Origin: Deltaproteobacteria bacterium
GTDB taxonomy: Bacteria > UBA10199 > JACPAL01 > GCA-016699445
Direction: 5' to 3'
DNA: 64,000 bases
Assembly: GCA_016699445.1 (NCBI GenBank)
Contig: CP064976.1
Coordinates: forward strand, 434,001 to 498,000
The position numbers and the translations under genes were made by a program. Below are positions 28,222-37,756 of the stretch, one piece after another (position 1 is the first letter of the stretch; every line of letters begins with the position of its first letter). The notes under the pieces are model-generated. The model searched no databases. It saw only the letters and a program-made list of their open reading frames with translations, and was not told the origin of the DNA.

Positions 28222-29330
28222 ATGAATTTATCCACACTAGCATTGCCTCAATCTTCAAACTTACATCCGTGGAAAATACCCGAAGCGTGTCCGGACAACT
28301 GGCATGCAGCTGCCAACCTGAATCGATTTCAATGTAACATCAAGATTGATGGAAAAGATTGTACCGTTGAATTTGCCAGCAATAAAGATCTAAACAGGTT
28401 AGCAAGTACCCAAAGCCTTGCCGTCCTCCTCCATGGGTATGGCGTGGGCGGCTCGAGCATGATGACTCTTTGCGAACCATTGAATGATTATGATGAGCCT
28501 TTCATCTGCCCCAATCTCCTCGGTGCTGGAAGTGTCTTCCCCTCAGATTTCAAATTTACACCTCAAAATATTTCTCAAATTTATGCCTCTATGATCCGTG
28601 CGATCTCACCCAATGCTCTCACAATTTTTGGATTTGGCAATTCGATGGGTGGAATGTTTATGGAAGGAACATGAGTCCTGCTAGGCGATGAGATCACATT
28701 TAATCGCACTTTCATCAACAGCATGGGGCTTCATGTGACAGGAGGATCCCCTGAACAAAATGGCCAGAACCCAAAGCTTCTGCGGTCTTATATCAAGCCC
28801 TCTGTATCGCCGCGCAAACAGGATCACTCCCATTACTCTCAAAATTGATCACGTTTTCTTTCACTTTTCCTCTCATTGGATATGGGGCCCGCTTACTCTA
28901 TGCTCATAATCTCTACAACACACCATCCTCTCAACACAGAGCACATCTTGATCAAATATTTTTCAGAAAAGTCAGAGAAGGCACGATGAGTCCTCTAGAT
29001 ATCATGGCCAGCATGGCAGCTTATGTCGTTCTTCCAGAATCTACTTTATTGAATACAAGAAGTGCTTGGCAAAATTTTGTCGGTGAGAGTCTTTCACAAA
29101 ACTCAGGGAATACTTTAGTGGCAGCCAATATAGGAGATGCTGTATTCTCTATCGAACATGGGGAAAATTTAGCTCAACAACTTGGCACTGACCTTATCAC
29201 CATTGAAGGAGGCTCACATCTTCCGGATGAAAATACAGCTTCAATTATTGTTAAAAAAGTTTTTGAAGCAACCCGCAGAACTTCAGGTGTTATAGAGATT
29301 ACTGGTTCAGCACATCGACGCAGCGCTTAA
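28222..29330 (+). pseudogene. Alpha/beta-hydrolase-fold protein, broken
   Basis: The first part has LLHGYGVGGSS (oxyanion loop) and FGFGNSMGGMF (nucleophile elbow G-x-S-x-G as GNSMG), then an in-frame TGA at 28672-28674. The same frame continues sensibly (LLGDEITFNRTFINSMG) until an A4 run at 28757-28760, where adding one A leads to KWPEPKASAVLYQAL and the frame ending at 29330. The end has IGDAVFSIEHG (possible acid) and IEGGSHLPDE (catalytic His). The whole would be about 370 residues. The frameshift fits sequence error; the TGA needs a second change, so it may be a real pseudogene. No signal peptide. Confidence 0.6.
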
Positions 29331-30252
29331 GATAGCCATAAGATGAGGGTGAATAGTTGGTCAAAACAAGATCATGCCCAGACCATTCTAGAGAAAATCC
29401 TAAATTACGATCTTCACCCAACACATGCTCTGCTTTTGATCTTATTTTTGCAGAGACAGGTTTTTTGGTCGTGACTCTCACACTCTCATCTTTTTCATAC
29501 TTGATGGATTCTATATTTTTATAAAAATCACGAATACACTTAGCCGCTTGCTCGGGAGTTTTGACCAGTTTCAAAAGATACAAATCCTCTTCAGAAATAT
29601 ATTTTTTTACAATCGTGTGTTTCAGATCACGCTCAAGATGATCATAGTCTTTTGACAAATATACAACAGGCATAAGAGGTGCCTTCCCTGTCTGCACCAA
29701 AGTCAAAATTTCAAAGAGCTCATCACGAGTACCCCAACCGCCTTCGCATGCAATAAATCCACTCGAAAGAGCTCCAAAGAAAAACTTGCGCACCATAAAA
29801 TAGTGAAACGTCGCATTCACTCCCAAAAATGGATTGGTATCTGTTTCTTTTGGCAAAGATATGCTTAAACCCACAGAATGATTTTCAAGCCGACCTTGAT
29901 AGAGTTTACTATGACGAGCTTCATCAACATTTTTCGCTTTTTTTTGCTTCACTAACTCTTGAGCAATCGCATTCGCCACACCTGCGTTAGCCGCTTGCAT
30001 AATCCCACGACTGGCACCAGTCACTACAGCAAAACCGTCTTTATAAAGAAGCGATCCCAACTTCTCAGCCATAATATAATCTTCCGAGTCGGGCTTTGTT
30101 CGTGCCGAACCAAAAACGGAAATAATCTTTTTTTGTTGCGAAGTGATCTTGCTAAAAATTTCCGTCGCATAAAAATACTCGAGCAAAATTCTCAAACCTC
30201 TCACTTCGGACGTTTTACTATTTTCTATATACTCTTTGAGATGTTCTTTCAT
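29299..30252 (-). CDS. LOG-family protein (Rossmann-fold, lysine-decarboxylase-like)
   Basis: 317 residues. SVFGSARTKPDSEDY, VVTGASRGIMQAANAGV and CEGGWGTRDELFEIL correspond to the LOG motifs (GGGxxGLMG and PGGxGTxxE), the latter two with substitutions. LOG proteins hydrolyse nucleoside 5'-monophosphates to base and ribose phosphate; longer two-sided variants like this are poorly defined. C-terminal 90 residues are extra. Its ATG overlaps the anmK stop (ATGA). Confidence 0.78.
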   Translation of the reverse strand: MKEHLKEYIENSKTSEVRGLRILLEYFYATEIFSKITSQQKKIISVFGSARTKPDSEDYIMAEKLGSLLYKDGFAVVTGASRGIMQAANAGVANAIAQELVKQKKAKNVDEARHSKLYQGRLENHSVGLSISLPKETDTNPFLGVNATFHYFMVRKFFFGALSSGFIACEGGWGTRDELFEILTLVQTGKAPLMPVVYLSKDYDHLERDLKHTIVKKYISEEDLYLLKLVKTPEQAAKCIRDFYKNIESIKYEKDESVRVTTKKPVSAKIRSKAEHVLGEDRNLGFSLEWSGHDLVLTNYSPSSYGYLKRCVDVLNQ

Positions 30253-31396
30253 AATTTTCCTTTTGGTATAATCTTGCCCAAGATCATCGCCTTTTTAGCT
30301 CCGGTCACACTGGGCAAGTTGGTCGGTTGTCCTTGTAAAGTCTGATAAGCCAATACCGCAAAACACACAGCTTCGGCGGCATCAGCAGGAATTCCATAAT
30401 CATCAAACTGTGAAATTTTTATTCCTAAAAGTTCTGCCTCCAACATTTTCATAAGAGTTTTATTATGACTCCCACCACCTCCAAAAAATAATTTCCTCAG
30501 GCACTTCTTTCGGGAACACAAATCGTCTGTAATTTTCAGCAATAGATTGAGCCGTAAACGCTGTGAGAGTCGCCAGAATATCCTCAAAGCGTAATCCCAT
30601 TTTTTGAGAACGCTTCAAAATTTTTTCTAGCAAATGATGACCAAACTCTTCCCGACCCGCTGTCTTGGGAGGCTGATGAGCAATAAAAGAATGACTCATT
30701 AATTCTTTGAGAAGCATGAGAGAGACAAAACCCTTCGCAGCTATTTTGCCTTGATCATCAAAATGTTTTTTCCCTTTTGTAAAATGCACAACAGCCGCGT
30801 CCATCAACATGTTTCCAGGGCCTGTATCAAAACCAAAGACACCTTTAAACTTGGAGCCTTTAGGCAAAAACGTCAGATTACTAATCCCTCCAATATTATG
30901 AACAGCACGAGACTTACCTGTTTGTTGAAACAAAATAGAGTGAAAGTACGGAATCAACGGAGCACCTAAGCCACCAGAAGCAATATCTGCAGGACGAAAA
31001 TCAGCCACAGTCGTGATGGATGTACGCTCTGCAATGACACTCGACTCACCAATCTGCAAAGTACCTTCTCGTCCTAAATGACAAATAGTCTGACCATGAG
31101 AACCAATGGCATAAATTTTACGCGAAGAGATTTTTGTTTTTTTCAAAAGTGAGAGTGTTGCTTTAGCAAAAACTTCACCAATCTCCATATTGAGCCGACA
31201 GACTTCTTCAGTACTCCCACCTTTTCGTGTAGCGGCTTTTAAAATTCTTTTTTTTAAGTTGCACGGGATAAGGAGTAATTGACCAATCAATCAGCTTGAT
31301 TCGCAATTCATTTTTGGATTTTCGCGAGATATCGACCAAGGCCGCATCCACACCATCCACCGACGTCCCAGACATCAAACCAATCACCAAAGGCAT
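30249..31396 (-). CDS. anmK: Anhydro-N-acetylmuramic acid kinase (two frameshifts)
   Basis: Three frames combine into about 380 residues, the AnmK length. Frame 1 starts MPLVIGLMSGTSVDGVDAAL. An A is missing in the T8 run at 31248-31255 (read QLKKKRILKAATRKGG). A base is extra in the A6 run at 30483-30488 (read EEIIFGGGGSHNKTLM). Core motifs: IGSHGQTICH, ADIASGGLGAPLIPYFH, IGGISNLTFL, GFDTGPGNMLMDA. It hydrolyses and phosphorylates 1,6-anhydroMurNAc to MurNAc-6-phosphate. With amgK and murU 3-5 kb away it completes most of a MurNAc recycling route; a MupP phosphatase is not in the window. Confidence 0.9.
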
Positions 31397-31447
31397 TTTT
31401 TGTATTTATCACAGACTGCAATGAGGTGGAAACTTTTTATGCAATTT

Positions 31448-31801
31448 TCATCTAGGCGACGAGGGTTCACAAACATCACCAATTCCATTTTGATCTTCGT
31501 CTTCTTGTCCCGGATTAAAAACTGTCGGGCAATTGTCGATAGGGTACTCAGGATGACCTGAAATGGCGACATTCAAAACATTATCCTGATCGGGATCCAC
31601 TTCAATGGGGTAAACGCTCACACTGGAACCTTCATCACGAATAAACTGATGAGGACTATCCGTAGGACTTGTAATAATCCCAGGAGCCACGCCACCAGGG
31701 CTACGCTCTACAGGCGTTTCGGCTGTTTGATCACAAGCAGACAAAAAAACCTGCAATGTTATCAAAGTGAGGATACTTATCAGTTTGATACGGATATTCA
31801 T
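31448..31801 (-). CDS. Lipoprotein with thrombospondin type-3 repeat
   Basis: 117 residues. Signal peptide with lipobox LSAC at about residue 23, a Pro/Ser linker, then DNCPTVFNPGQEDEDQNGIG-DVC, one calcium-binding thrombospondin type-3 repeat, and an upstream related DPDQDNVLN. Probably surface or periplasmic and calcium-stabilised. Single gene between anmK and the lysine operon. Confidence 0.75.
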   Translation of the reverse strand: MNIRIKLISILTLITLQVFLSACDQTAETPVERSPGGVAPGIITSPTDSPHQFIRDEGSSVSVYPIEVDPDQDNVLNVAISGHPEYPIDNCPTVFNPGQEDEDQNGIGDVCEPSSPR

Positions 31802-31856
31802 ACTAAACCCCTTATTTTTGACGTTATAAGAGACTAGAGCAAGGACAGTGCCAAAA

Positions 31857-32783
31857 CTATTTTACAATAATCGTCAACCGAGGACCGGTCTTGATCACGA
31901 AGGTATCCGTAGGAGGATAAAGATCTCCGTCGATGGTATAACCCGAAGGTTTGGCTAATTTGACTACCATCTCATTTGTCGCCTGTTCCAAATGATTGGG
32001 GCATCCAGAGGGTTTACCCAAAAACATCAACGGCACATGAGGAAGAACCGTTCGAGGTTTGACACAAAAACCAATCGCATGAAACTTCTTCACCTTACGA
32101 GCTAAATAGAAAACCTTAAATCCCAAACCTAAGTACGGAATCGATCCACTGAAAATGGCGGAATAGGTATTCATTTCCCATTTTTTTCCATCCACTGTGA
32201 CTTCGGCTTCCATGGGTTCAAACATATGGGATGCAAAAGGTCCGTTGATAAGGGCTGAGCCCACCGACTTCATCAATATCCAAGCAGCTTGTGGAGGAGA
32301 TGGAATCCCATTTTTATAATAGGCTTCCATAAATTTTGAAATCACCCCACAACCCCAAATAAAACCACACTTATCATTGATCTGCATGAGGTCCACTTCA
32401 GTGGTCTCAAACGGCTCATCTTCGTGGTATTTATAAATCAGATTAGAAAGATTCTTTTCCGGCGATCCAAAAATACCACAAGAATAAGCTACTGTATTGA
32501 GAGTCCCCCCTCGCAAGAGGGCTATCTTAGGAAGAGGTTGGTCTCCGTACACTTCAAAAAAATGAGTGAGGGTCAGATGATTGGTCCCATCCCCACCACT
32601 CAAGGCTAAAATTTCTATTTCTTTGCGTTTAAATTCTTCTGCCACACGACGGATGTCGGTCAGATTTTGGGTGGAAGCCAGTGAGGCTTTTTCACCCACA
32701 ATAAAACCCATGCGATGTAATTTTTCAGGATCGTTTTTATAACGCTTCGAATGCGGATTGAGAACAACACCTATACCGGGCAT
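31857..32783 (-). CDS. Diacylglycerol/sphingosine-kinase-family protein
   Basis: 308 residues. VVLNPHSKRY at the N-terminus, LALSGGDGTNHLTLT (the GGDGT ATP site) and IALLRGGTLNTVAY match the DAGK catalytic domain; the C-terminal half is the beta-sandwich with YTIDGDLYPP, where G-E/D-G-E is normally found. Likely phosphorylates a lipid hydroxyl at the inner membrane. It overlaps the damaged kce gene by 13 nt and is the last gene of the kam operon, an unexpected partner. Confidence 0.8.
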   Translation of the reverse strand: MPGIGVVLNPHSKRYKNDPEKLHRMGFIVGEKASLASTQNLTDIRRVAEEFKRKEIEILALSGGDGTNHLTLTHFFEVYGDQPLPKIALLRGGTLNTVAYSCGIFGSPEKNLSNLIYKYHEDEPFETTEVDLMQINDKCGFIWGCGVISKFMEAYYKNGIPSPPQAAWILMKSVGSALINGPFASHMFEPMEAEVTVDGKKWEMNTYSAIFSGSIPYLGLGFKVFYLARKVKKFHAIGFCVKPRTVLPHVPLMFLGKPSGCPNHLEQATNEMVVKLAKPSGYTIDGDLYPPTDTFVIKTGPRLTIIVK

Positions 32784-33436
32784 TTGAGTAATCTCCTCGT
32801 TTGTAAAATAGACGCGACCGGCCTACCATAATGTTTTGCGAGGGCAACCGCTTTCTCAACAAGCTCATGAGTCCCTTTGGCAAGCACACCTTTTTCCAAA
32901 AACAGATTATCCTCCAACCCAACCCTCACATGACCACCCCATTGAATCGCCAATGCGGCCATAGGGAATTCATTCTTACCAATCCCTGCAACTGTCCATG
33001 TAGATTTTTGTGGAAGCCGACTCACCAGAAGCTTTAAATTTTCTTCCGTCGCTTTCAAACCACCTTTGACACCCATCACAAATTGAAATTGAGCAGGAGA
33101 CTTAATTAGCTTTTGTTCAATCAACTCACACGCAACTTCCAGATGAGAGAGATCATAAATTTCAATTTCCGGGTTTGATATTTTTCTTCAAAATCTCTCG
33201 CGCCAACTTTTCACTTTTCGAATGTGTTGAATTATAGATCTAAAAACTTTTGAATGATTCGTCGGCCGACTTTTTTCATCACGGGCATGCAGATGAATCA
33301 CAGAGGCACCGGCCTCCACACAAAGCCTCGCTTCCTGTGCGATTTCCTCAGGAGTCAGAGGAAGATAGGGTGTATTTTTCTTGTTAATTCGCCCCCTACC
33401 AGAGCCGCTGTAATAATGAGCTGACTCATACTCCAC
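32771..33436 (-). pseudogene. kce: 3-keto-5-aminohexanoate cleavage enzyme (BKACE), internally deleted
   Basis: N-terminal part: LPLTPEEIAQEARLCVEAGA and VIHLHARDEKSRPT (zinc-binding HxH as HLHA). C-terminal part: PEIEIYDLSHLEVA, FQFVMGVKGG, GIGKNEFPMAALAIQWGGHV and RVGLEDNLFLEKG. Between IIQHIRK and PEIEIYD about 45-60 family residues are missing, including the TTGGG/STGGA strand and second zinc ligands. The join also contains two frame changes (frame kept by reading EKLAREILKKNIKP between them) and an in-frame TGA. This is more than a homopolymer slip: either a true pseudogene or a local assembly collapse. It overlaps kal by 11 nt. Confidence 0.75.
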
Positions 33437-33791
33437 TTCTCAGCTCGGGAATGACAACAGTCCCTTCAGCTTTAGAAATCATCACTTTTTTAGGATGTGA
33501 TTTCGTAGCCACAAACGTCATCTGCCGCGATGTCTTCCCTACTTTTGTAATGGTCGCAGTCACAGTCACCACATCTCCCACATAGACAGGAGCCAAAAAA
33601 TCTACAGATTGATAAGCCCTAAAAAGACCTTCAAAACCCGACTCCCGCACACAAAGCTCAGTTGCTGCATCTCCAAACATTTCCAAAACCGTAGCCCCGG
33701 CGACCAAGCCCCCTTTGTAATGGCCGTCAGACTTTGTCATTTTTCGTTTAATAACTGATTTCCATCCAACTCGAGCTTTTACTTTTTTCAT
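33426..33791 (-). CDS. kal: 3-aminobutyryl-CoA ammonia-lyase
   Basis: 121 residues, hotdog fold. GGLVAGATVLEMFGDAATEL and GLFRAYQSVDFLAPVYVGDV are the pattern of Kal enzymes, which remove ammonia from 3-aminobutyryl-CoA to give crotonyl-CoA in lysine fermentation. Position directly between kamE and kce supports this over a generic thioesterase. Gap to kamE is 2 nt. Confidence 0.85.
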   Translation of the reverse strand: MKKVKARVGWKSVIKRKMTKSDGHYKGGLVAGATVLEMFGDAATELCVRESGFEGLFRAYQSVDFLAPVYVGDVVTVTATITKVGKTSRQMTFVATKSHPKKVMISKAEGTVVIPELRSGV

Positions 33792-33793
33792 AA

Positions 33794-34632
33794 TTAATTT
33801 CCAAACCAGCTCAATAAGCCCTTCTTTTTAGGAGCAGTGGAATGGTGATGAGATTTGTGAGGATTGAGACGATGTGAAAGTTCGTGGACTATATAGTTAG
33901 CCACTTCGGAAGGTTTGGTGCCAGGACCAAAGCCTGCATCAAAGCCAATGGATTTAGCTGTTTTATGGTCCATGCGTGGACCACCGACGATTTTAATTAA
34001 ATGAGACAGAGATTTCTCACTCTTGATAATCTGATTGAGCTCTTTAAGATTTTTTAAATGCTGATCTTGTTGAGTGACTAATTGTGAGACCAAAAGAGCA
34101 TCGGCGCCCATCTCGGCGGCTTTAGCAACGAACATTTCCGCAGACACTTGAGCTCGTAGATTGATCACTTTAAAAAATGGGTAATATTCAAGCCCCTTAT
34201 CCCCTGCGAGACCTTTGATCGATAAGATCGCATCAATACCAACCGTATGGGCATCGGTTCCCAACGTCCCTCCCACAACCACTATCTTTTTCTTAATATC
34301 ATGTTTCACTTTTCCACGAGCTCACTCATGGGAATCATGGGAAATTCCGGCTTATGAATGACAATTTGATCCAACGACACAGATGCTAATGAATGTCCAT
34401 AAGCGACAAACAAACTAAACTTTGACCCCCCAGCTCCAATAGGCTCCATGGAGACAATTTCACTACGCTCAAAACCCATTTTTTCCATGTAGATTTTAGC
34501 GGCTTCCTTGGCTTTTTCTCCAGCCGTGATGGGCAATGTAAACGAAAGCTGCACTTTACCATCATCCCAATGATCCCCATACGCACGGATTTTTTTGGCT
34601 TCTTTCATTAATTCTTTTTCTGTTTTAGCCAT
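33794..34632 (-). CDS. kamE: Lysine 5,6-aminomutase beta subunit (frameshifted)
   Basis: Frames 34306-34632 and 33794-34309 look like two genes, but adding one A to the A4 run at 34310-34313 fuses them (LVEKVKHDIKKKIVVVGG) into about 279 residues, the normal KamE length. N-terminal dimerisation domain: YGDHWDDGKVQLSFTLPI. Cobalamin domain: GTDAHTVGIDAILSIKG, with the cobalt-ligand His of DxHxxG and, 11 residues on, the Lys that in clostridial KamE forms the Schiff base with PLP. LVSQLVTQQDQH and GFDAGFGPGTKPSEV follow. His/Lys-rich tail (SHHHSTAPKKKG). Confidence 0.9.
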
Positions 34633-36390
34633 TTATTCTTTTCCTTCCACCAGCGGAGCTTTTGCTTGAATAGTAGTCTCGCCTTTTTCTCCAGCCTCTC
34701 TACGTGGACCACGACGACGGTTTTGGTTTCGTCGACGACGATCACCATTTCCACGTCGATCAAAACGTCTTGGATTTTGTTCGCGGCGCGAGCCTCCTTC
34801 TCTAAAAAATCGGGCTGGAGATTCTTGGCGATCCTGATCCATCATACGAACATCTTTTTCCAAAATTCTTAAAATCGGGTTCCAATAATGCTTATCTTTT
34901 TCAATCACACCTTCAAGACCTCGCCCACCTTCAGGATCACGCACCATATGAGCAAACATTCCCTGAGAAATGGCCTTCATCAATGTCATCTGTTCCACTT
35001 TGTGTAGGAGCTGATAGGTTTCTTCCAAAACTGTTCGTGAACGACGGATAACTTTTCCATTCTCACTCCACGCAATTTCATCCCCCAAGCTACGAGCCGC
35101 ATTAAAAATATAATTTACGGATTTTTGGCTTATGTGACGATCTTGAAGAAGTGGATTGTGAATGGCTTCAGTCGGCATTCCCAAAAGATGAATTCCTTGA
35201 TGCGTCATCACACTCACCAGATTAAACATCGTATCCAACACATGACCAAAGAAAATATCACCAGTCATATGGCGTGTGGGAGGCATGTATTTAATGGGGG
35301 AATTAGGAAAAATTTCGCGCACCATCGCGGCTTGTGCAATCTCATATAAGAGACTGTCTTCAATTGAAGGATCCATTTCAAAAGCATGGCCCAATCCCAA
35401 TTGTTCTTCCTTAAGCTTTGCGGCAAAACCCATTTGTTCATTAATAAACTGTGACGCTAACACTTGATGAAAGCTTCGAAAAGATTCGGCGGTTGTGAGA
35501 TAATTATCTTCTCCCGTATTAATAACAATTCCAGAGCGTGCAATCACCAGACGCGAAAAGTACTGATCCGTAAACGTCCGCTTCATATTAATATCACGAA
35601 AGAGAATTCCATACATCGAGTCATTAAGAAGAAAATCCAAACGCTCCAAAGCTCCCATCACAGCAATCTCAGGCATGCAGAGACCTGAAGAATAATTCAC
35701 CAAACGGATATAGCGCCCAATTTTTTCCCCAGCTTCGTCCAAGGCTTCGCGCATCAAACGAAAATTTTCTTGGGTGGCAAAAGTGCCCCCAAAACCTTCC
35801 GTCGTCAAACCATTGGGAACATAATCCAACAAACTCTGGGCCGTACTGCGAATCACGGCAATACAATCAGCTCCACTTTCGACCGCCGCCACCGCTTGAT
35901 CAACGTCATCATGAATATTCCCCGTCGCCACAATGAGATATTTCAGAGGCATTTTGTGACGCGCGTCTTTTTCCATCAACTTACGTCGCTTAAAAGCAAC
36001 TTCCTCAAGCTTGCGTACGGCTTGGCGTGCAAGAGGTTCAGTCACTTGCTGAATGGCATCCAGATCAGCATCAGGGAGATTTTCCCATTTGAGTTTTTTA
36101 TCAGCGACTTTAAGACAAATACTGATAGGGCTGGTTTTTTGATGAACGAGAGCGCGACCAATCCAATAAAAAATGCCTTTTGAAAGTTGTTCAGGTGTCA
36201 GAGAATCAATGACAAGATTCACCAAAGGCATGCCTTTGTAGGCTTCTTCAACTCCTAAGAGACGCAGAACAGAACGTTCGATAGAAACAGTGGTATGGCG
36301 ATTGACAACATCCTGAACACGACCCGCTATTTTACGGGCGAGGACTCGACAACTTTCGACCTTATCGCGGTCGAGGTTGAGTTTTGACAT
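34633..36390 (-). CDS. kamD: Lysine 5,6-aminomutase alpha subunit with basic C-terminal extension
   Basis: 585 residues from ATG 36390, chosen over TTG 36396 because AAGGAA lies 6 nt before it. The KamD TIM-barrel region is well kept: STAQSLLDYVPNGLTTEGFG, GTFATQENFRLMREALDE, YSSGLCMPEIAVMGALERLD, IKYMPPTRHMTGDIFFGH and LLGMPTEAIHNP. It pairs with KamE for B12- and PLP-dependent migration of the epsilon-amino group of beta-lysine or lysine. The last 65-70 residues are an Arg-rich disordered tail (RRFDRRGNGDRRRRNQNRRR) not part of the family and making it longer than the usual 515-520. Confidence 0.92.
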   Translation of the reverse strand: MSKLNLDRDKVESCRVLARKIAGRVQDVVNRHTTVSIERSVLRLLGVEEAYKGMPLVNLVIDSLTPEQLSKGIFYWIGRALVHQKTSPISICLKVADKKLKWENLPDADLDAIQQVTEPLARQAVRKLEEVAFKRRKLMEKDARHKMPLKYLIVATGNIHDDVDQAVAAVESGADCIAVIRSTAQSLLDYVPNGLTTEGFGGTFATQENFRLMREALDEAGEKIGRYIRLVNYSSGLCMPEIAVMGALERLDFLLNDSMYGILFRDINMKRTFTDQYFSRLVIARSGIVINTGEDNYLTTAESFRSFHQVLASQFINEQMGFAAKLKEEQLGLGHAFEMDPSIEDSLLYEIAQAAMVREIFPNSPIKYMPPTRHMTGDIFFGHVLDTMFNLVSVMTHQGIHLLGMPTEAIHNPLLQDRHISQKSVNYIFNAARSLGDEIAWSENGKVIRRSRTVLEETYQLLHKVEQMTLMKAISQGMFAHMVRDPEGGRGLEGVIEKDKHYWNPILRILEKDVRMMDQDRQESPARFFREGGSRREQNPRRFDRRGNGDRRRRNQNRRRGPRREAGEKGETTIQAKAPLVEGKE

Positions 36391-36422
36391 ACACAATTCC
36401 TTTTTCAGGAGGGATAAATCTT

Positions 36423-37664
36423 TTAATCTTGGGGCTCGATGCCAACGGTCTGACTCTGAAGAAGTTTTTCAGGGCCTTCGAGACCAATGATTTGATAGCG
36501 TTTCCGAATTTCCTCCGCCGTAGAACAATCACAATCACGTTCTTCAGGCTGGGTATAGGCTGACAAAAATCCGCGGTAGTTTCTAAGAATTACCTTTTTG
36601 TCAGATTCAGAGACTAAGTATTGAGGGGCTATGGGGACTTTGCCGCCACCGCCTGGTGAATCGATCACAAACTCAGGAACAGCAAGCCCTGATGTATGAC
36701 CTCTTAAGCTCTCAATAATCTCAATCCCTTTTTGAACTGGAGTCCGGAAATGCTCAATCCCCTCCGATAAATCACATTGATATAAATAATACGGTTTAAC
36801 TCTATTTTTTAAAAGTTCTTGAAACAAACACTTCAAAATCGTCGGATCGCTATTGATTTTTCTTAACAAGACCGTCTGATTCATGACGGGAATACCATGG
36901 TCCACCAAAGTGGCACAAGCCTTTTTCGCGTCTTCCGTGAGCTCATAGGGATGATTGAAGTGCGTCATCATAAAAAGCGGGGCATACTTTCGAAGCATTT
37001 TACAAAGATCTTCCGTAATACGCATAGGACAAACGACAGGAATGCGTGAAGCAATACGGATGATTTCGATCGAAGGAATTTCACGCAATCGCTGCAGACA
37101 GCTCTCTAAATATTTATCACCTACAAACAATGAGTCTCCTCCGGAAATAATAATATCGCGCACCTCTGGATGAGCTTTGAGATAATCCATCACTTGATCC
37201 AGCTCACGTTCGGTCCTGTGCGATTTTGACAGGACGATCCGTCGACGCGTGCAAAAGCGGCAATACATCGCACACGACGTCGTAATCAAAAATAGCACAC
37301 GATCAGGATATCGATGGACAAGACCCGGCACAACTTGGTGCTCGTCTTCTCCCAAAGGATCCCGAATATCGGCGGCTGCGCGGTCAATTTCATGAAGACT
37401 GGGTATCGTTTGGAGCCGAATGGGACATTCTGAATTTTTGGGATCGATCAGAGTGGCGTAATACGGAGGTGTCGAAAACTTATAATCTTCTTTGGTCGCT
37501 TTCCCCGCTTCAATCTCGGCATCCGTCAGGGGAATAATCTGTCCCAGATCTTCAACGGTCTTCACCATGTGATGGTATTGCCACTGCCAGTCATACCAAT
37601 CTTTGGCATCGACATCTTTCCACAGTGGATATTTTCTCCAATACTCCGTCGCATTCTCCGCCAT
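36423..37664 (-). CDS. kamA: L-lysine 2,3-aminomutase
   Basis: 413 residues from ATG 37664; GGGGG upstream supports it over an ATG at 37691. The radical-SAM cluster is CAMYCRFC (CxxxCxxC) within TTSCAMYCRFCTRRR. ISGGDSLFVGDKYLE and YLYQCDLSEGIEHFRTPV are the aminomutase signatures, and DSPGGGGKVPIAPQYL is the PLP/substrate region. It converts L-lysine to L-beta-lysine, the first step before KamDE. First gene of the operon kamA-kamD-kamE-kal-kce-lipid kinase. Confidence 0.93.
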   Translation of the reverse strand: MAENATEYWRKYPLWKDVDAKDWYDWQWQYHHMVKTVEDLGQIIPLTDAEIEAGKATKEDYKFSTPPYYATLIDPKNSECPIRLQTIPSLHEIDRAAADIRDPLGEDEHQVVPGLVHRYPDRVLFLITTSCAMYCRFCTRRRIVLSKSHRTERELDQVMDYLKAHPEVRDIIISGGDSLFVGDKYLESCLQRLREIPSIEIIRIASRIPVVCPMRITEDLCKMLRKYAPLFMMTHFNHPYELTEDAKKACATLVDHGIPVMNQTVLLRKINSDPTILKCLFQELLKNRVKPYYLYQCDLSEGIEHFRTPVQKGIEIIESLRGHTSGLAVPEFVIDSPGGGGKVPIAPQYLVSESDKKVILRNYRGFLSAYTQPEERDCDCSTAEEIRKRYQIIGLEGPEKLLQSQTVGIEPQD

Positions 37665-37756
37665 AAAGATTCCCCCTTTTTGACGCAGCATTAACGCGCT
37701 AAGACAAGATCTTATATAATTTTAGCAATATGAAGGGGAAATAGGAAGGGGGGATT

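Noticed and set aside
28672..33200. TGA read as tryptophan or selenocysteine
   Set aside because: TGA is used as a normal stop in overlapping gene pairs (4479, 30249, 43106), and no SECIS-like element or Sec-family protein is evident.
33190..33225. Extra ECF-like site on the plus strand (CCAACTTTT ... TCGAAT)
   Set aside because: Spacing is wrong and it lies inside the damaged kce gene on the opposite strand with no gene downstream.
33794..34632. kamE as two natural genes (dimerisation domain and B12 domain), overlapping GTGA
   Set aside because: One added A in the A4 run at 34310-34313 gives a single normal-length KamE, and many other genes here show the same kind of one-base loss.
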